A stretch of 35,028 nucleotides of DNA from Propionibacterium sp. (lineage in GTDB: Bacteria; Actinomycetota; Actinomycetes; Propionibacteriales; Propionibacteriaceae), in assembly GCA_012839035.1 (NCBI GenBank), contig DUOB01000011.1, positions 1 to 35,028 of the forward strand, read 5' to 3'. Every line of letters starts with the position of its first letter. Position 1 is the stretch's first letter. The position numbers and the translations under genes are program-made. The notes beneath the pieces were generated by a model. The model did not search any database, had not been told where the DNA came from, and was given only the letters and a program-made list of their open reading frames with translations. Of the stretch, positions 20,451 through 28,077 are shown one piece after another.

Positions 20451-21272
20451 TCAGGACCGCTGGGCGGATGCCGTGGCATAGAGGCACACGGCCGCGGCGG
20501 TCGCCAGGTTGAGGCTCTCGGCCGCGCCCCAGATCGGGACGGCGACGCGGCGATCGGCGAGCTCCGCGTGTTCCGGGGGCAGACCCCAGGCTTCGTTGCC
20601 CATGACCCACGCGGTGGGCCGGCTCAGCTCGTCCGCGGCGGCCATGCGGTCGAGCTGGTCCTCACCCCCGCCCTCGGCGGCAAGCACCTGCAGACCGCGT
20701 CGCCTGAGGTCGGCGATCGCGTCGGCGAGCGGCACGCCGGTGATCACCGGCAGATGGAAGATCGACCCGACGGATGCCCGGACGACCTTCGGGTTCGTGA
20801 CCTCGACGGAGTCCGCGGACAGGATCACCGCATCCGCGCCGAACGCATCGGCACAGCGGATGACCGTGCCGGCGTTACCGGGGTCGCGGATCTGGGCGCA
20901 CACGACGACGAGCCGCGCGTCCGCAGGCAGGTCGGGGAGCGTCGCGGTCGGCCATGTGCACACGGCGACGACGCCCTGTGGGTGGACGGTGTCGGTGAGG
21001 CGGTTGAGCTCGGCCTCCGTGACCGAGTACGCCGGGACCCCTGCCCGGGCAGCGGCCCCGACCAGATCGTCGGCGCGCGGGGAGGGCACGACATAGAGCT
21101 CGAGGGCTCGTGCGTACGCGATCGCTTCCCGAACCGCCTGCGGACCCTCGGCGAGAAACTCACCCGACTCGACGCGGTGCTTGCGTTGGGTGAGACGACG
21201 AACCGACCGGAGCCTGCCCCCACTCGCGGGTGGAAGCGCTCCGGTCGGTTCGTCGTGTGAGCCAGTGGCCAC
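20451..21272 (-). CDS. TrmH/SpoU-family RNA 2'-O-methyltransferase
   Basis: SPOUT-fold, SAM-dependent methyltransferase of 273 residues, probably acting on 23S rRNA. An N-terminal substrate-binding domain (RSVRRLTQRKHRVESGEFLAEG region, about 22-43) is followed by the three knot motifs: DPGNAGTVIRCADAFGADAV (about 128), GNEAWGLP (about 225) and PIWGAAESLNLATAAAVCLY (about 246-265). It follows rplT by 3 bases, a conserved actinobacterial position. The only possible start is GTG 21272. The first 20 codons are non-conserved and contain a perfect 19-bp inverted repeat (21195-21256). The precise RNA target cannot be read from sequence. Confidence 0.93.
   Translation of the reverse strand: MATGSHDEPTGALPPASGGRLRSVRRLTQRKHRVESGEFLAEGPQAVREAIAYARALELYVVPSPRADDLVGAAARAGVPAYSVTEAELNRLTDTVHPQGVVAVCTWPTATLPDLPADARLVVVCAQIRDPGNAGTVIRCADAFGADAVILSADSVEVTNPKVVRASVGSIFHLPVITGVPLADAIADLRRRGLQVLAAEGGGEDQLDRMAAADELSRPTAWVMGNEAWGLPPEHAELADRRVAVPIWGAAESLNLATAAAVCLYATASAQRS
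21195..21256. repeat. perfect 19-bp inverted repeat inside the start of the trmH-type gene
   Basis: Arms 21195-21213 (ACGACGAACCGACCGGAGC) and 21238-21256 are exact reverse complements with a 24-base loop that can fold further (CCCAC/GTGGG-like). Both outer ends are followed by GTGAG (21190-21194 and 21257-21261), so the element is framed by 5-bp direct repeats. In RNA it is a very stable hairpin spanning codons 6-26. The arm encoding RLRSVRR belongs to the conserved protein region, which argues against a simple insertion. Confidence 0.85.
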
Positions 21273-21275
21273 CGA

Positions 21276-21647
21276 TCAGGCGGCGGCGCCGGCGGTCTGG
21301 TTCGCCTTCGCGACCTCGACCAGCGCGTTGAAGGCCGGGGCGTCGGTGACGGCCAGATCGGCGAGGATCTTGCGATCGACCTCGACACCGGCGTTCTTCA
21401 GACCGTTGATGAAACGGTTGTAGGTCATGCCCTCAGCGCGGCAGGCCGCATTGATGCGCTGGATCCAGAGCGAACGGAAGTCGCCCTTGCGCTTGCGACG
21501 GTCGTTGTAGGCATAGACCAACGAATGGGTGACCTGCTCCTTGGCCTTGCGATAGAGGCGGGACCGCTGCCCGCGATAGCCGGAGGCCTGCTCCAGGATT
21601 TCGCGCCGCTTCTTCTGCGCGTTGACCGAACGCTTGACGCGTGCCAT
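21276..21647 (-). CDS. rplT: 50S ribosomal protein L20
   Basis: A 123-residue, arginine/lysine-rich early 23S rRNA assembly protein, with the typical start [19 protein letters not shown] and the conserved RNAACR-like segment ([19 protein letters not shown]). In bacteria where it has been studied L20 also represses its own operon by binding leader RNA. ATG 21647 is preceded by GGAG. It is separated from rpmI by 55 bases. Confidence 0.99.
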   Translation of the reverse strand: MARVKRSVNAQKKRREILEQASGYRGQRSRLYRKAKEQVTHSLVYAYNDRRKRKGDFRSLWIQRINAACRAEGMTYNRFINGLKNAGVEVDRKILADLAVTDAPAFNALVEVAKANQTAGAAA

Positions 21648-21702
21648 ATCGGTTGTCTCCTATTGAAATGGTGAAAAAAGTCGGTGGGTTGGGGAAGGGG
21701 GC

Positions 21703-21900
21703 TCAGGCCAGCCCGAGCAGCTTCTTGGCCTTCTTGGCGTCGCCCTTCACGAGGACCGCGTCACCGTCGAGGCGACGGGTGCGACGGCTCGACTTGTGCT
21801 CGTTGAGGTGCATCTTGCCGGCACGGCGATGCATCACCTTGCCGGTGCCCGTGACCCTGAACCGCTTCTTGGCACCGGAATGCGTCTTCATCTTCGGCAT
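21703..21900 (-). CDS. rpmI: 50S ribosomal protein L35
   Basis: A 65-residue basic protein with the L35 signature [23 protein letters not shown] 21900 has an excellent Shine-Dalgarno AAGGAG (21908-21913), directly preceded by a 7-bp hairpin (21917-21934). Part of the infC-rpmI-rplT operon. Confidence 0.99.
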   Translation of the reverse strand: MPKMKTHSGAKKRFRVTGTGKVMHRRAGKMHLNEHKSSRRTRRLDGDAVLVKGDAKKAKKLLGLA

Positions 21901-21916
21901 GCTGCCGCTCCTTCTG

Positions 21917-21934
21917 GGCGCACATCAGTGCGCC
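21917..21934 (-). promoter_or_regulatory. hairpin adjacent to the rpmI ribosome-binding site
   Basis: GGCGCAC-TGAT-GTGCGCC is a perfect 7-bp stem with a four-base loop, ending three bases before the rpmI Shine-Dalgarno on the mRNA. Its position suggests an effect on rpmI translation. Confidence 0.5.
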
Positions 21935-21975
21935 ATCGATATGCGTCCCGCGAGGAAGTGCAACCTCCCGGGTGA

Positions 21976-22020
21976 CCTGGCCAGGCCAAGTCGGCTCCGA
22001 TCAAAGATCGGCCTGGTCTT
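21976..22020 (-). promoter_or_regulatory. structured infC-rpmI spacer with repeated hairpin motif
   Basis: On the minus strand GGCCGATC-TTT-GATCGG (21997-22013) forms a 6-bp hairpin. Its outer bases also belong to CCAGGCC (22016-22010), which can instead pair with GGCCTGG (21987-21981). The two folds exclude each other. CCTGGCCAGG (21976-21985) is a further palindrome. The same GGCCGATC-NNN-GATCGG motif occurs in the infC leader (22833-22849). In other bacteria L20 binds leader or spacer RNA of this operon, so these are candidate L20 sites. This is inference. Confidence 0.45.
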
Positions 22021-22060
22021 GCGTGATCAGAGATCAGAGATGCTCACACGTGGGGGTGCA

Positions 22061-22756
22061 TCACAATCCAAGATCGATGTCCGGATCCATGTTGTCGGCC
22101 GGACCTTTCTTCTTCTTCTTGGGCGGCTCAGCCGCGGCGGCTGCGCGCCGCTCGACCTGGTGCTGGTGCTCCGCCTCCTGGTTGGCCGTGCGCGCTGCGG
22201 CGCGCCGGTCCCGTTCCGCTGCCACGTCGACGCGTGCTTCGGTCTTCTTCTTGGTCGGACCCAGCACCATCAGCATGTTGCGCCCGTCCTGCTTCGGTGC
22301 GGATTCGACGAACCCGTATTCCTCAACGTCATCAGCCAGCTTCTTCAGCAGGTTGAACCCGAGCTCGGGACGGCTCTGCTCGCGGCCACGGAACATGATG
22401 GTGATCTTCACCTTGTCACCGGCCTTGAGGAAGCGAACCACGTGACCCTTCTTGGTCTCATAGTCGTGCCCGTCGATCTTCGGCCGGAGCTTCATCTCCT
22501 TGATCACCGTGTTCGACTGGTTGCGGCGAGCGCTGCGGTCCTTCTGGGCAGCTTCATATTTGAACTTGCCATAGTCCATGAGCTTCGCCACCGGCGGGCG
22601 AGCCATCGGCGCCACTTCGACCAGATCAAGATCCGCCTCACGGGCCAGCCGCATGGCGTCCTCGATCCGGACAATGCCGACCTGCTCGCCGGCGGGGCCG
22701 ACGAGACGGACTTCAGAGACGCGGATGCGATCGTTGATACGTGGTTCGGTGCTGAT
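22061..22756 (-). CDS. infC: translation initiation factor IF-3, with ATC start
   Basis: Binds the 30S subunit, keeps subunits apart and rejects wrong start codons. The product is about 231 residues: N-domain from [15 protein letters not shown], the linker, then the C-domain ([42 protein letters not shown]), plus a lysine/alanine-rich tail of about 50 residues ending [13 protein letters not shown]. No ATG, GTG or TTG lies in frame before the conserved N-terminus. GGAGG (22761-22765) is followed after 4 bases by ATC (22756-22754), giving an [11 protein letters not shown] start. Rare AUU/AUC-type starts are known for infC and allow autoregulation. Starting at the next ATG (22654) would delete part of the N-domain. 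Confidence 0.95.
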   Translation of the reverse strand: MSTEPRINDRIRVSEVRLVGPAGEQVGIVRIEDAMRLAREADLDLVEVAPMARPPVAKLMDYGKFKYEAAQKDRSARRNQSNTVIKEMKLRPKIDGHDYETKKGHVVRFLKAGDKVKITIMFRGREQSRPELGFNLLKKLADDVEEYGFVESAPKQDGRNMLMVLGPTKKKTEARVDVAAERDRRAAARTANQEAEHQHQVERRAAAAAEPPKKKKKGPADNMDPDIDLGL

Positions 22757-22940
22757 GTGTCCTCCAGTTGAGCAGTCTGAGTTGATACAACGCCAAAAAG
22801 GCCCCCGCCGAAGCGAAGGCCTGATGACCGAACCGATCGTTGATCGGCCGGTGCCAACCTGCCAACTGCTCGAGGCGTCGGAAGGTGGGAGATCAGGTCT
22901 CCGCTTGTAAGGTGATTCGCACGCGACGAATCAGTCGGCG
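22757..22940 (-). promoter_or_regulatory. infC 5' leader RNA
   Basis: From the promoter (-10 at 22944-22949) to the ATC start lie about 180 untranslated bases. In order the transcript can form GGAGA-CCTGA-TCTCC, then GGCCGATC-AAC-GATCGG (22833-22849), then an intrinsic terminator with UUCG loop (22795-22822), then the GGAGG Shine-Dalgarno. The arrangement is that of an attenuator controlling the infC-rpmI-rplT operon; the ligand (L20, IF3 or another factor) cannot be told from sequence. Confidence 0.65.
22795..22822 (-). terminator. intrinsic terminator/attenuator in the infC leader
   Basis: On the minus strand AGGCCTTCGC-TTCG-GCGGGGGCCT forms a 10-bp stem (two G-U pairs) closed by a stable UUCG tetraloop and followed by TTTT, a textbook Rho-independent terminator. 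It lies about 40 bases before the infC start, downstream of the infC promoter, so it must be bypassed for infC expression. Confidence 0.8.
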
Positions 22941-22943
22941 TCC

Positions 22944-22973
22944 ATTCTAACTCACAATCCCCCGAGCGTCCAA
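22944..22973 (-). promoter_or_regulatory. infC operon promoter (TTGGAC-18-TAGAAT)
   Basis: On the minus strand -35 TTGGAC (22968-22973) and -10 TAGAAT (22944-22949) are 18 bp apart, a good SigA-type match. It sits between the end of the alpha/beta hydrolase gene (22996) and the infC leader. Confidence 0.7.
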
Positions 22974-22995
22974 TCGCATGGGTGATCGATCTGGC

Positions 22996-23979
22996 TCAGG
23001 CGGCCGGTGTGCCCGGCTGAACCACGCGCAGCTCCTGACGATCAGACTCCGGCGTGACGTCGAGCGCGTTGATGTCCACGACGTTCGCGTGCTCGCGTGG
23101 GGCGATCGAGGATCCGTCCCCGCGCACGGTGGTCAGCCCCTCGTCGAGGAATTCGAGCAGCAGCGCGTGCACGTTCTCCGCATCGTCCCGCTGCGCCCAG
23201 TGTCCGACGCCCGGGAGCAGCTCGAGCTGCGCGTTGGGGAACAGCTCCGCCGCCGCCACCGCATCGTTGGACGGGAAGATCGTGTCGTGCTCGCCGTGGA
23301 TCAACAGCACGGGCTGGGTGATCTCCCCCAGCCGGTCGCTGAAGTCGGTGCGGTTGCCCAGCGGCCCGAGTTCGTGGCGCTGGAATTCGTTGAACGTCGC
23401 CAACGCGGGGGTTTCGAGGGCGGCGTTGCGTACGCCTGCTGCCAACTCGTCGGACACGACCGACTTCGTCAGCACCGCGGTCATCCCGAAGCCGACCAGG
23501 AACGGGTTCCAGGAGGTCCACTGGATCGATTCGATGAGACCCGGCAGCCACGAACCCATCATCATGAACGGCTGCGCGGCGAGGGTGCTCTGATAGCCAT
23601 AGCTGGCGACGAGCGCGAGCTTGCGTACGCGCTGCGGCCGCGCAAGGACATAGCCGATCGCCATGCCTCCGCCCATCGAGACCCCGGCGAGGTCGTGCTC
23701 CTCGAGCTCGAGGGAGTCGATGAACTCGGTGACGTACGCGATCTGGTTCGCCATCGTGGCATAGCCCCGCGGCCGGGGGCTGCGGCCATAGCCCGGATGA
23801 TCGGGGGCGATCGCGCGGTACCCCTCCGCCGCGAGCAGCTGCATCGTCGGACCCCAGGACAGGAGCGCGTTGTCGGCACCACCGCCATGCAGGAGCACCA
23901 CGGGATGACCGTTGGCCGGTCCCGCCTCCAACCAAGACACCCGGGTGCCGGACGGCAGCGTGGTCTCGTTGCGGATCAT
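22996..23979 (-). CDS. alpha/beta-fold hydrolase
   Basis: A 327-residue MhpC-like hydrolase. The catalytic triad is visible: nucleophile Ser101 in GVSMGGG, Asp232 in GEHDTIF and His260 in GVGHWAQ; the oxyanion-hole motif LLHGGGAD is at 29-36. No signal peptide is present, so it is cytoplasmic. Substrate unknown (ester or C-C bond hydrolase). The last 50 residues after the His are a variable tail. ATG 23979 overlaps the stop of the SseB-like gene as ATGA. Confidence 0.92.
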   Translation of the reverse strand: MIRNETTLPSGTRVSWLEAGPANGHPVVLLHGGGADNALLSWGPTMQLLAAEGYRAIAPDHPGYGRSPRPRGYATMANQIAYVTEFIDSLELEEHDLAGVSMGGGMAIGYVLARPQRVRKLALVASYGYQSTLAAQPFMMMGSWLPGLIESIQWTSWNPFLVGFGMTAVLTKSVVSDELAAGVRNAALETPALATFNEFQRHELGPLGNRTDFSDRLGEITQPVLLIHGEHDTIFPSNDAVAAAELFPNAQLELLPGVGHWAQRDDAENVHALLLEFLDEGLTTVRGDGSSIAPREHANVVDINALDVTPESDRQELRVVQPGTPAA

Positions 23980-24551
23980 GGTTTCTCCTGTGGGTCGGGG
24001 ACAGAGTCATCAGCCGAGGCGCCACCGCCGGGCGCGAGCCAGCCGAACGTGTCATCGGGGAGCCGGACCAGGCGTCGGCCCAGCGCCAGGTTCTCCAGCA
24101 CGCCGCCCTCGATGAGCAGCGGGTGGGGACCGGCGAGGTCAACGATGACGGTGCCGGCACTGGACTGGGCGGCCGCATCGGCAACGACATCCAGCGTCGC
24201 CGGCACGGGACGTGCCTGTGCATTCCAGGCGGTCAGCGAGTCGGTGCCGGTGAAGGCCAGCATCGCGCGTCGGCCATCGGCCTGCTCGAGCAGAACCGCA
24301 GCCATGTCGGCGTGTCGCTTCGGATCGTGTTCCATGGTTTCGTCCCCCGACGCGAGCAGGGGCACCAGCAGCCGGGACAGGCACAATTCGACAACGGCGT
24401 CGAGATAGACCGTGGTGTCGGACGAAGCGACCGCAGCGGCCAGCGCGTCCCGCACCTCAGGAGCGGGGCTCCCGTCGTCGTCGGCAAATCCTTCGGAATA
24501 GCCACCGAGACTGCGATTTTCGCCGAAACCGGGCGGCAGGTGTGGATCCAT
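23976..24551 (-). CDS. SseB-family protein
   Basis: A 191-residue cytoplasmic protein with an SseB N-terminal-like domain: alternating short helices and strands, with VYLDAVVELCLSRLLVPLLASGDE at about 47-70 and the AFTGTDSLTAWNAQARPVP segment near 98-117 typical of actinobacterial members. Biochemical role unknown. SseB-like genes are often near infC in actinobacteria. ATG 24551 lies 8 bases after TACCGT, a possible leaderless -10. The proline/glycine-rich C-terminus is variable. Confidence 0.8.
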   Translation of the reverse strand: MDPHLPPGFGENRSLGGYSEGFADDDGSPAPEVRDALAAAVASSDTTVYLDAVVELCLSRLLVPLLASGDETMEHDPKRHADMAAVLLEQADGRRAMLAFTGTDSLTAWNAQARPVPATLDVVADAAAQSSAGTVIVDLAGPHPLLIEGGVLENLALGRRLVRLPDDTFGWLAPGGGASADDSVPDPQEKP

Positions 24552-24634
24552 GCCAGTTGACGGTACACCCGAATCAGGGTTCTGCAGGGCAGTTCCCGGA
24601 GGGTGCCGGTGCCCTCAGATGAGAGGGTAGAGGC

Positions 24635-25075
24635 ATGAACCTGCTGCTGGCCGCCGCCATTTCTCTCGCCGCCCTGGGCCTCATCGTGGCCGTTGTCCTC
24701 TGGCTCCGCGACCGCCGCGGCCGAGCGGTGCAGGCCCTCGGATTCGCCGCGCTGCCCATCGGCCTCCACCTCACCGGACTGCTGGGATTGGTGTTCGACG
24801 CCGTGGTGGCTGTTGCCCGCTGGGCGGGGGACCTCGTGTTCAATCCCGTCGTCTGGACCGGGGTGGGCTTGTTGGGACTCGCGGTCGTGTTGTGGGTGGT
24901 CGGTGGTTTCGTGGCGCGTCGCACCACCGCCGGCCGGGGTGTCGAACGCACGCCGGTTGATCGGGGTACGCTGGCCCAGCCCGCTCAACCACCTGCCAAG
25001 GGGCGCTCAGCCGCCGACGACAGCAACGAGTACGACGAGATCGAAGCGCTCCTGCGCAAACGGGGGATCGAGTGA
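24635..25075 (+). CDS. small membrane protein of unknown function
   Basis: A 146-residue protein with three hydrophobic segments (about 3-23, 32-59, 70-93), then a proline/alanine-rich cytoplasmic linker and a conserved-looking acidic end, EYDEIEALLRKRGIE. I cannot assign a function. The start at ATG 24635 is preceded by GAGAGGG. It is divergent from the SseB-like gene and its TGA directly abuts the stop of the PH-domain gene on the other strand (no base between them), so a separate terminator is not visible. Confidence 0.82.
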   Translation: MNLLLAAAISLAALGLIVAVVLWLRDRRGRAVQALGFAALPIGLHLTGLLGLVFDAVVAVARWAGDLVFNPVVWTGVGLLGLAVVLWVVGGFVARRTTAGRGVERTPVDRGTLAQPAQPPAKGRSAADDSNEYDEIEALLRKRGIE

Positions 25076-25546
25076 TCAACTGCGGTAGTGGGCATGCAGC
25101 GCGCGCAGCTCCGCCACTGCCGCATGGGCCCGATCCTTGTCCGTGGTTTGGATGCCGATCATCTGGCGGCGGACGGGATCGTCCTCGGTCCCGGCGAGCA
25201 TCGCGTACGCCCACGGGTCCCCATGCCGATATTGGATCTCCCCGATCTCATCCCACGTGAGCCGTCGGATCGAGATCGCATTGCGGATCTTGAGGCCCCG
25301 CTCGTCCGCGACGACGATGCTCATGCCGAGCCCCATCATGAATCCGATGAGCACCAGGCCGATGACGATCAGGGTGAGGATCTGGAAGTTGTTGAACCGC
25401 TCGCGAATGTGCGGATCCAGCGCGAACCAGCCCAGGATACTGGCCGCGATGAGCGCCACCGAGAACCCGGTCGCCCAGATGAGCAGCGTCCGGGCCCGGT
25501 AGGTCTTGGGAAGCCGCGGCAGGTTCGCGGGCCGCTGCCCGGTCAC
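25076..25546 (-). CDS. PH-domain (bPH-like) membrane protein
   Basis: A 156-residue protein with two transmembrane helices (about 21-43 and 55-77) followed by a bacterial PH-like domain (about 80-156: [39 protein letters not shown]). Such proteins commonly sit beside hisG in actinobacteria; function unknown, probably membrane-associated. GTG 25546 overlaps the hisG stop as GTGA. Confidence 0.85.
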   Translation of the reverse strand: MTGQRPANLPRLPKTYRARTLLIWATGFSVALIAASILGWFALDPHIRERFNNFQILTLIVIGLVLIGFMMGLGMSIVVADERGLKIRNAISIRRLTWDEIGEIQYRHGDPWAYAMLAGTEDDPVRRQMIGIQTTDKDRAHAAVAELRALHAHYRS

Positions 25547-26388
25547 AGCCGGCAGGCGGCGATGTCGGTGACCAGGATCGCGCGGGCGCCGAGCTCCCAC
25601 AGATCGTCCATCACGCTCTGCGCAGCCGCGCGCTTGACCATCGCGCGTACGGCCACCCAGCCCTCACGAGCCAGTGGCGAGACCGTCGGGGATTCGAAGC
25701 CAGGCGTGATCGCGATGGCCTGATCGATGATCGCCTCCGGGCAGTCATAGTCCATCATCACGTAGTTCTCCGCGACGAGCACTGCGGACAGCCTGCGCTG
25801 CAGGCGCTCCAGGCCGTTGCGGACCGGCGTGTCCGCACGCTTGATGAGGACGGCCTCCGAATGGAGGATCGTCTCCCCGAAGACCTCCATGCCCGCTTGA
25901 CGCAGTGTCCGGCCGGTCTCGACCACATCGGCGATCGCGTCGGCAACGCCCAGTCGGATCGAGCTCTCCACGGCACCGTCCAGCTTGATCAGACGGGCTT
26001 CGATCCCCCGTCGCGCCAAGTCGGCCTTGACCAGTCCGGGATAGGACGTGGCGATGCGCTTGCCCTCCAGGTCCGGGATCTCCCAGTGCAGGTCGGCGGG
26101 TGCGGCGTACCGGAATCGGGTCGCACCGAAGCCGAGCGGCATCACTTCCTGGGCCGTGGCGCCGGAATCCAGCAGCATGTCTCGTCCCGTGATGCCCACA
26201 TCGAGGGTGCCCTCCCCGACGTAGACCGCGATGTCACGAGGCCGCAGGTAGTAGAACTCCACGTGGTTGCCGGTGTCGGTCAGCACCAGTTCCTTGGCAT
26301 CGGAGCGTTGCCGATAACCCGCCTCACGCAACATCTGCTGGGCGGCCTCCGAGAGCGAGCCCTTGTTGGGCACGGCGATCTTGAGCAT
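25543..26388 (-). CDS. hisG: ATP phosphoribosyltransferase (long form)
   Basis: First step of histidine synthesis: joins ATP and PRPP. The 281-residue protein is the long, single-subunit type with catalytic domains ([13 protein letters not shown] start; [23 protein letters not shown] phosphate-binding region near 155-177) and a C-terminal regulatory ACT-like domain (about 205-281) for histidine feedback. ATG 26388 ([10 protein letters not shown]) fits the family start; the frame is open further to 26454. It follows hisE by 43 bases. Confidence 0.97.
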   Translation of the reverse strand: MLKIAVPNKGSLSEAAQQMLREAGYRQRSDAKELVLTDTGNHVEFYYLRPRDIAVYVGEGTLDVGITGRDMLLDSGATAQEVMPLGFGATRFRYAAPADLHWEIPDLEGKRIATSYPGLVKADLARRGIEARLIKLDGAVESSIRLGVADAIADVVETGRTLRQAGMEVFGETILHSEAVLIKRADTPVRNGLERLQRRLSAVLVAENYVMMDYDCPEAIIDQAIAITPGFESPTVSPLAREGWVAVRAMVKRAAAQSVMDDLWELGARAILVTDIAACRL

Positions 26389-26431
26389 TGGCCGGTCGGT
26401 CACGGCGCAAATCCAATCTGCGGTTAAGAGT

Positions 26432-26695
26432 TCAGAGATGGCGATAGATGTCATCGGGCTCGAGGCCCAACGCGAGCATCATCACCTGGAGGTGATAGAT
26501 CAACTGACTGATCTCTTCAGCGGCTTCTTCGGTCGTCTGATATTCGGCCGCCATCCAGACTTCGGCGGCCTCCTCGACAATCTTCTTGCCGATCGCGTGC
26601 ACACCTGCATCGAGTCGTTTGACGGTTGACGAACCCTCGGGTCGCGTCCGGGCGATCTCGGTCAGTTCCTCGAACAGGCCATCGAAAGTCTTCAC
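26432..26695 (-). CDS. hisE: phosphoribosyl-ATP pyrophosphatase
   Basis: Second histidine step: hydrolyses phosphoribosyl-ATP to phosphoribosyl-AMP. The 87-residue MazG-like all-alpha protein has the metal-binding [10 protein letters not shown] and [14 protein letters not shown] motifs. Start GTG 26695 ([11 protein letters not shown]) lies 8 bases after TAGGGT (26704-26709), so the hisE-hisG mRNA is probably leaderless. Separated from mshC by 67 bases. Confidence 0.96.
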   Translation of the reverse strand: MKTFDGLFEELTEIARTRPEGSSTVKRLDAGVHAIGKKIVEEAAEVWMAAEYQTTEEAAEEISQLIYHLQVMMLALGLEPDDIYRHL

Positions 26696-26703
26696 GATGC
26701 CCC

Positions 26704-26709
26704 ACCCTA
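26704..26709 (-). promoter_or_regulatory. -10 element of a leaderless hisE promoter
   Basis: TAGGGT on the minus strand, 8 bases before the GTG of hisE, in the mshC-hisE gap. No good -35 is visible. Confidence 0.5.
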
Positions 26710-26762
26710 ACGCGTTGCGAACGCCTGTCCGGTCGCATTTCGCGGAGGCGGGAACGGACCGA

Positions 26763-28004
26763 TCAGAGCTTGACGCCCAGCAGTGCGTCCGCGATGTCGG
26801 CCACGAGACCGGGAGCGTCGGTGTCATCACCGTCGACATTCAAGGAGGCAGCGGCCCAGGCATCGATCGCGCCGAGCGCACGGGGTGCATCGAGATCATC
26901 CGCCATCGCCGCACGAACCTCGGCGAGGAGATCCGTGGCAGGGAGCGCGGCCGCACGACCGGTGGCGCGACGCCAGACGGCCAGGCGTTCCTCGGCCTCG
27001 GTCAGCAGCGCATCGGTCCAGGACCAATCGCTTCGATAATGGTTCGCGAGCAGGGCGAGTCGGATCGCCATGGGGTCGGTGCCGCCGGCCCGCAGCCTGG
27101 AGACGAGCACCAGGTTGCCCTTCGACTTCGACATCTTCTCCCCGTCCAGACCCACCATCCCGGCGTGGACGAACGCCTTCGCGAACGGCTCCCCCGTGGC
27201 CACTGCGGCCTCGGACGCACTCATCTCGTGGTGCGGGAAGGCCAGGTCCGAACCGCCACCCTGGACGTCGAACGTCGTGCCCAGGAAATGCTCGGCGATC
27301 GCGGCACACTCGATGTGCCATCCCGGACGGCCACGCCCGAACGGGCTGTCCCAGGCGGGTTCCCCGTCCCGCTCGAGCTGCCAGACCAGGCAATCCAGTG
27401 GATGCCGCTTGCCGGCGCGCTCGGGGTCGCCGCCCCGTTCGCCGAAGATTGCAAGAGCCGTGTCGTGATCCAGACCGGCGACCTGACCGAAGTCGGGATC
27501 GGAGTGGACGGCGAAATACCAGTCCTGGGGGGCCTCGGGCAGTTGATAGACGGAGTCCGGGCCGAACTTGTGCAGCAGCTCGACCACGAGCGGAATGGAT
27601 TCGACCGCGCCGATGTAGTCCTTGGGCGGGATCACCCGGAGCGCCCGCATGTCGGTGCGGAACAGCTCGGTCTGGTCCTCCGCCAGCTCCTGCCAGTCAA
27701 CGCCGGTCGCGTCGGCGCGCTCCAGCAGGGGATCGTCGATGTCGGTGACGTTCTGGACGTAGTGGACGTCGAGTCCCTGGTCCCGCCAGACGCGATGGAG
27801 CAGGTCGAAGCTCACGTAGGTGTTGGCGTGTCCCATGTGAGTGGCGTCATAGGGGGTGATTCCGCAGACATAGAGCCGCGCGGTCCCGGACCTTGGCCCG
27901 ACTGTCTGCAGCTCGCCGCTGGCGGTGTCCTGCACGCGCACGGGATCGAACTCGCCGTTGGGTCGCGGAAGGGTGGGAACCTGGGGGGCCTGCCATGCCT
28001 GCAT
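26763..28004 (-). CDS. mshC: L-cysteine:glucosaminyl-inositol ligase (mycothiol synthesis)
   Basis: ATP-dependent ligation of cysteine to GlcN-inositol, a step of mycothiol synthesis; derived from cysteinyl-tRNA synthetase. The 413 residues start [10 protein letters not shown] as in MshC, with zinc ligand C47 in [17 protein letters not shown]-like HMGH (56-59), GWHIECAA (second zinc region, about 228-235) and KMSKS (290-294). It lacks the longer C-terminal anticodon domain of CysS, and has the MshC-type THMGHANTY and [13 protein letters not shown] segments. ATG 28004 lies 7 bases after TAGGCT (28012-28017), suggesting a leaderless mRNA. Confidence 0.95.
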   Translation of the reverse strand: MQAWQAPQVPTLPRPNGEFDPVRVQDTASGELQTVGPRSGTARLYVCGITPYDATHMGHANTYVSFDLLHRVWRDQGLDVHYVQNVTDIDDPLLERADATGVDWQELAEDQTELFRTDMRALRVIPPKDYIGAVESIPLVVELLHKFGPDSVYQLPEAPQDWYFAVHSDPDFGQVAGLDHDTALAIFGERGGDPERAGKRHPLDCLVWQLERDGEPAWDSPFGRGRPGWHIECAAIAEHFLGTTFDVQGGGSDLAFPHHEMSASEAAVATGEPFAKAFVHAGMVGLDGEKMSKSKGNLVLVSRLRAGGTDPMAIRLALLANHYRSDWSWTDALLTEAEERLAVWRRATGRAAALPATDLLAEVRAAMADDLDAPRALGAIDAWAAASLNVDGDDTDAPGLVADIADALLGVKL

Positions 28005-28011
28005 GGGCGCG

Positions 28012-28017
28012 AGCCTA
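28012..28017 (-). promoter_or_regulatory. -10 element of a leaderless mshC promoter
   Basis: TAGGCT on the minus strand, 7 bases before the mshC ATG and inside the 73-base gap after the SCO1664-type gene. Confidence 0.45.
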
Positions 28018-28077
28018 GCGATCGAGGCCGACTTTCTCACCGCCCGTTCCAGCCCCGGGAGGTCGACGGTGTGCGGC

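Noticed and set aside
21190..21261. Recent MITE insertion into trmH
   Set aside because: Removing the 62-bp unit plus one GTGAG changes the frame, and one arm encodes conserved protein sequence. Kept as a repeat finding but not called a mobile element.
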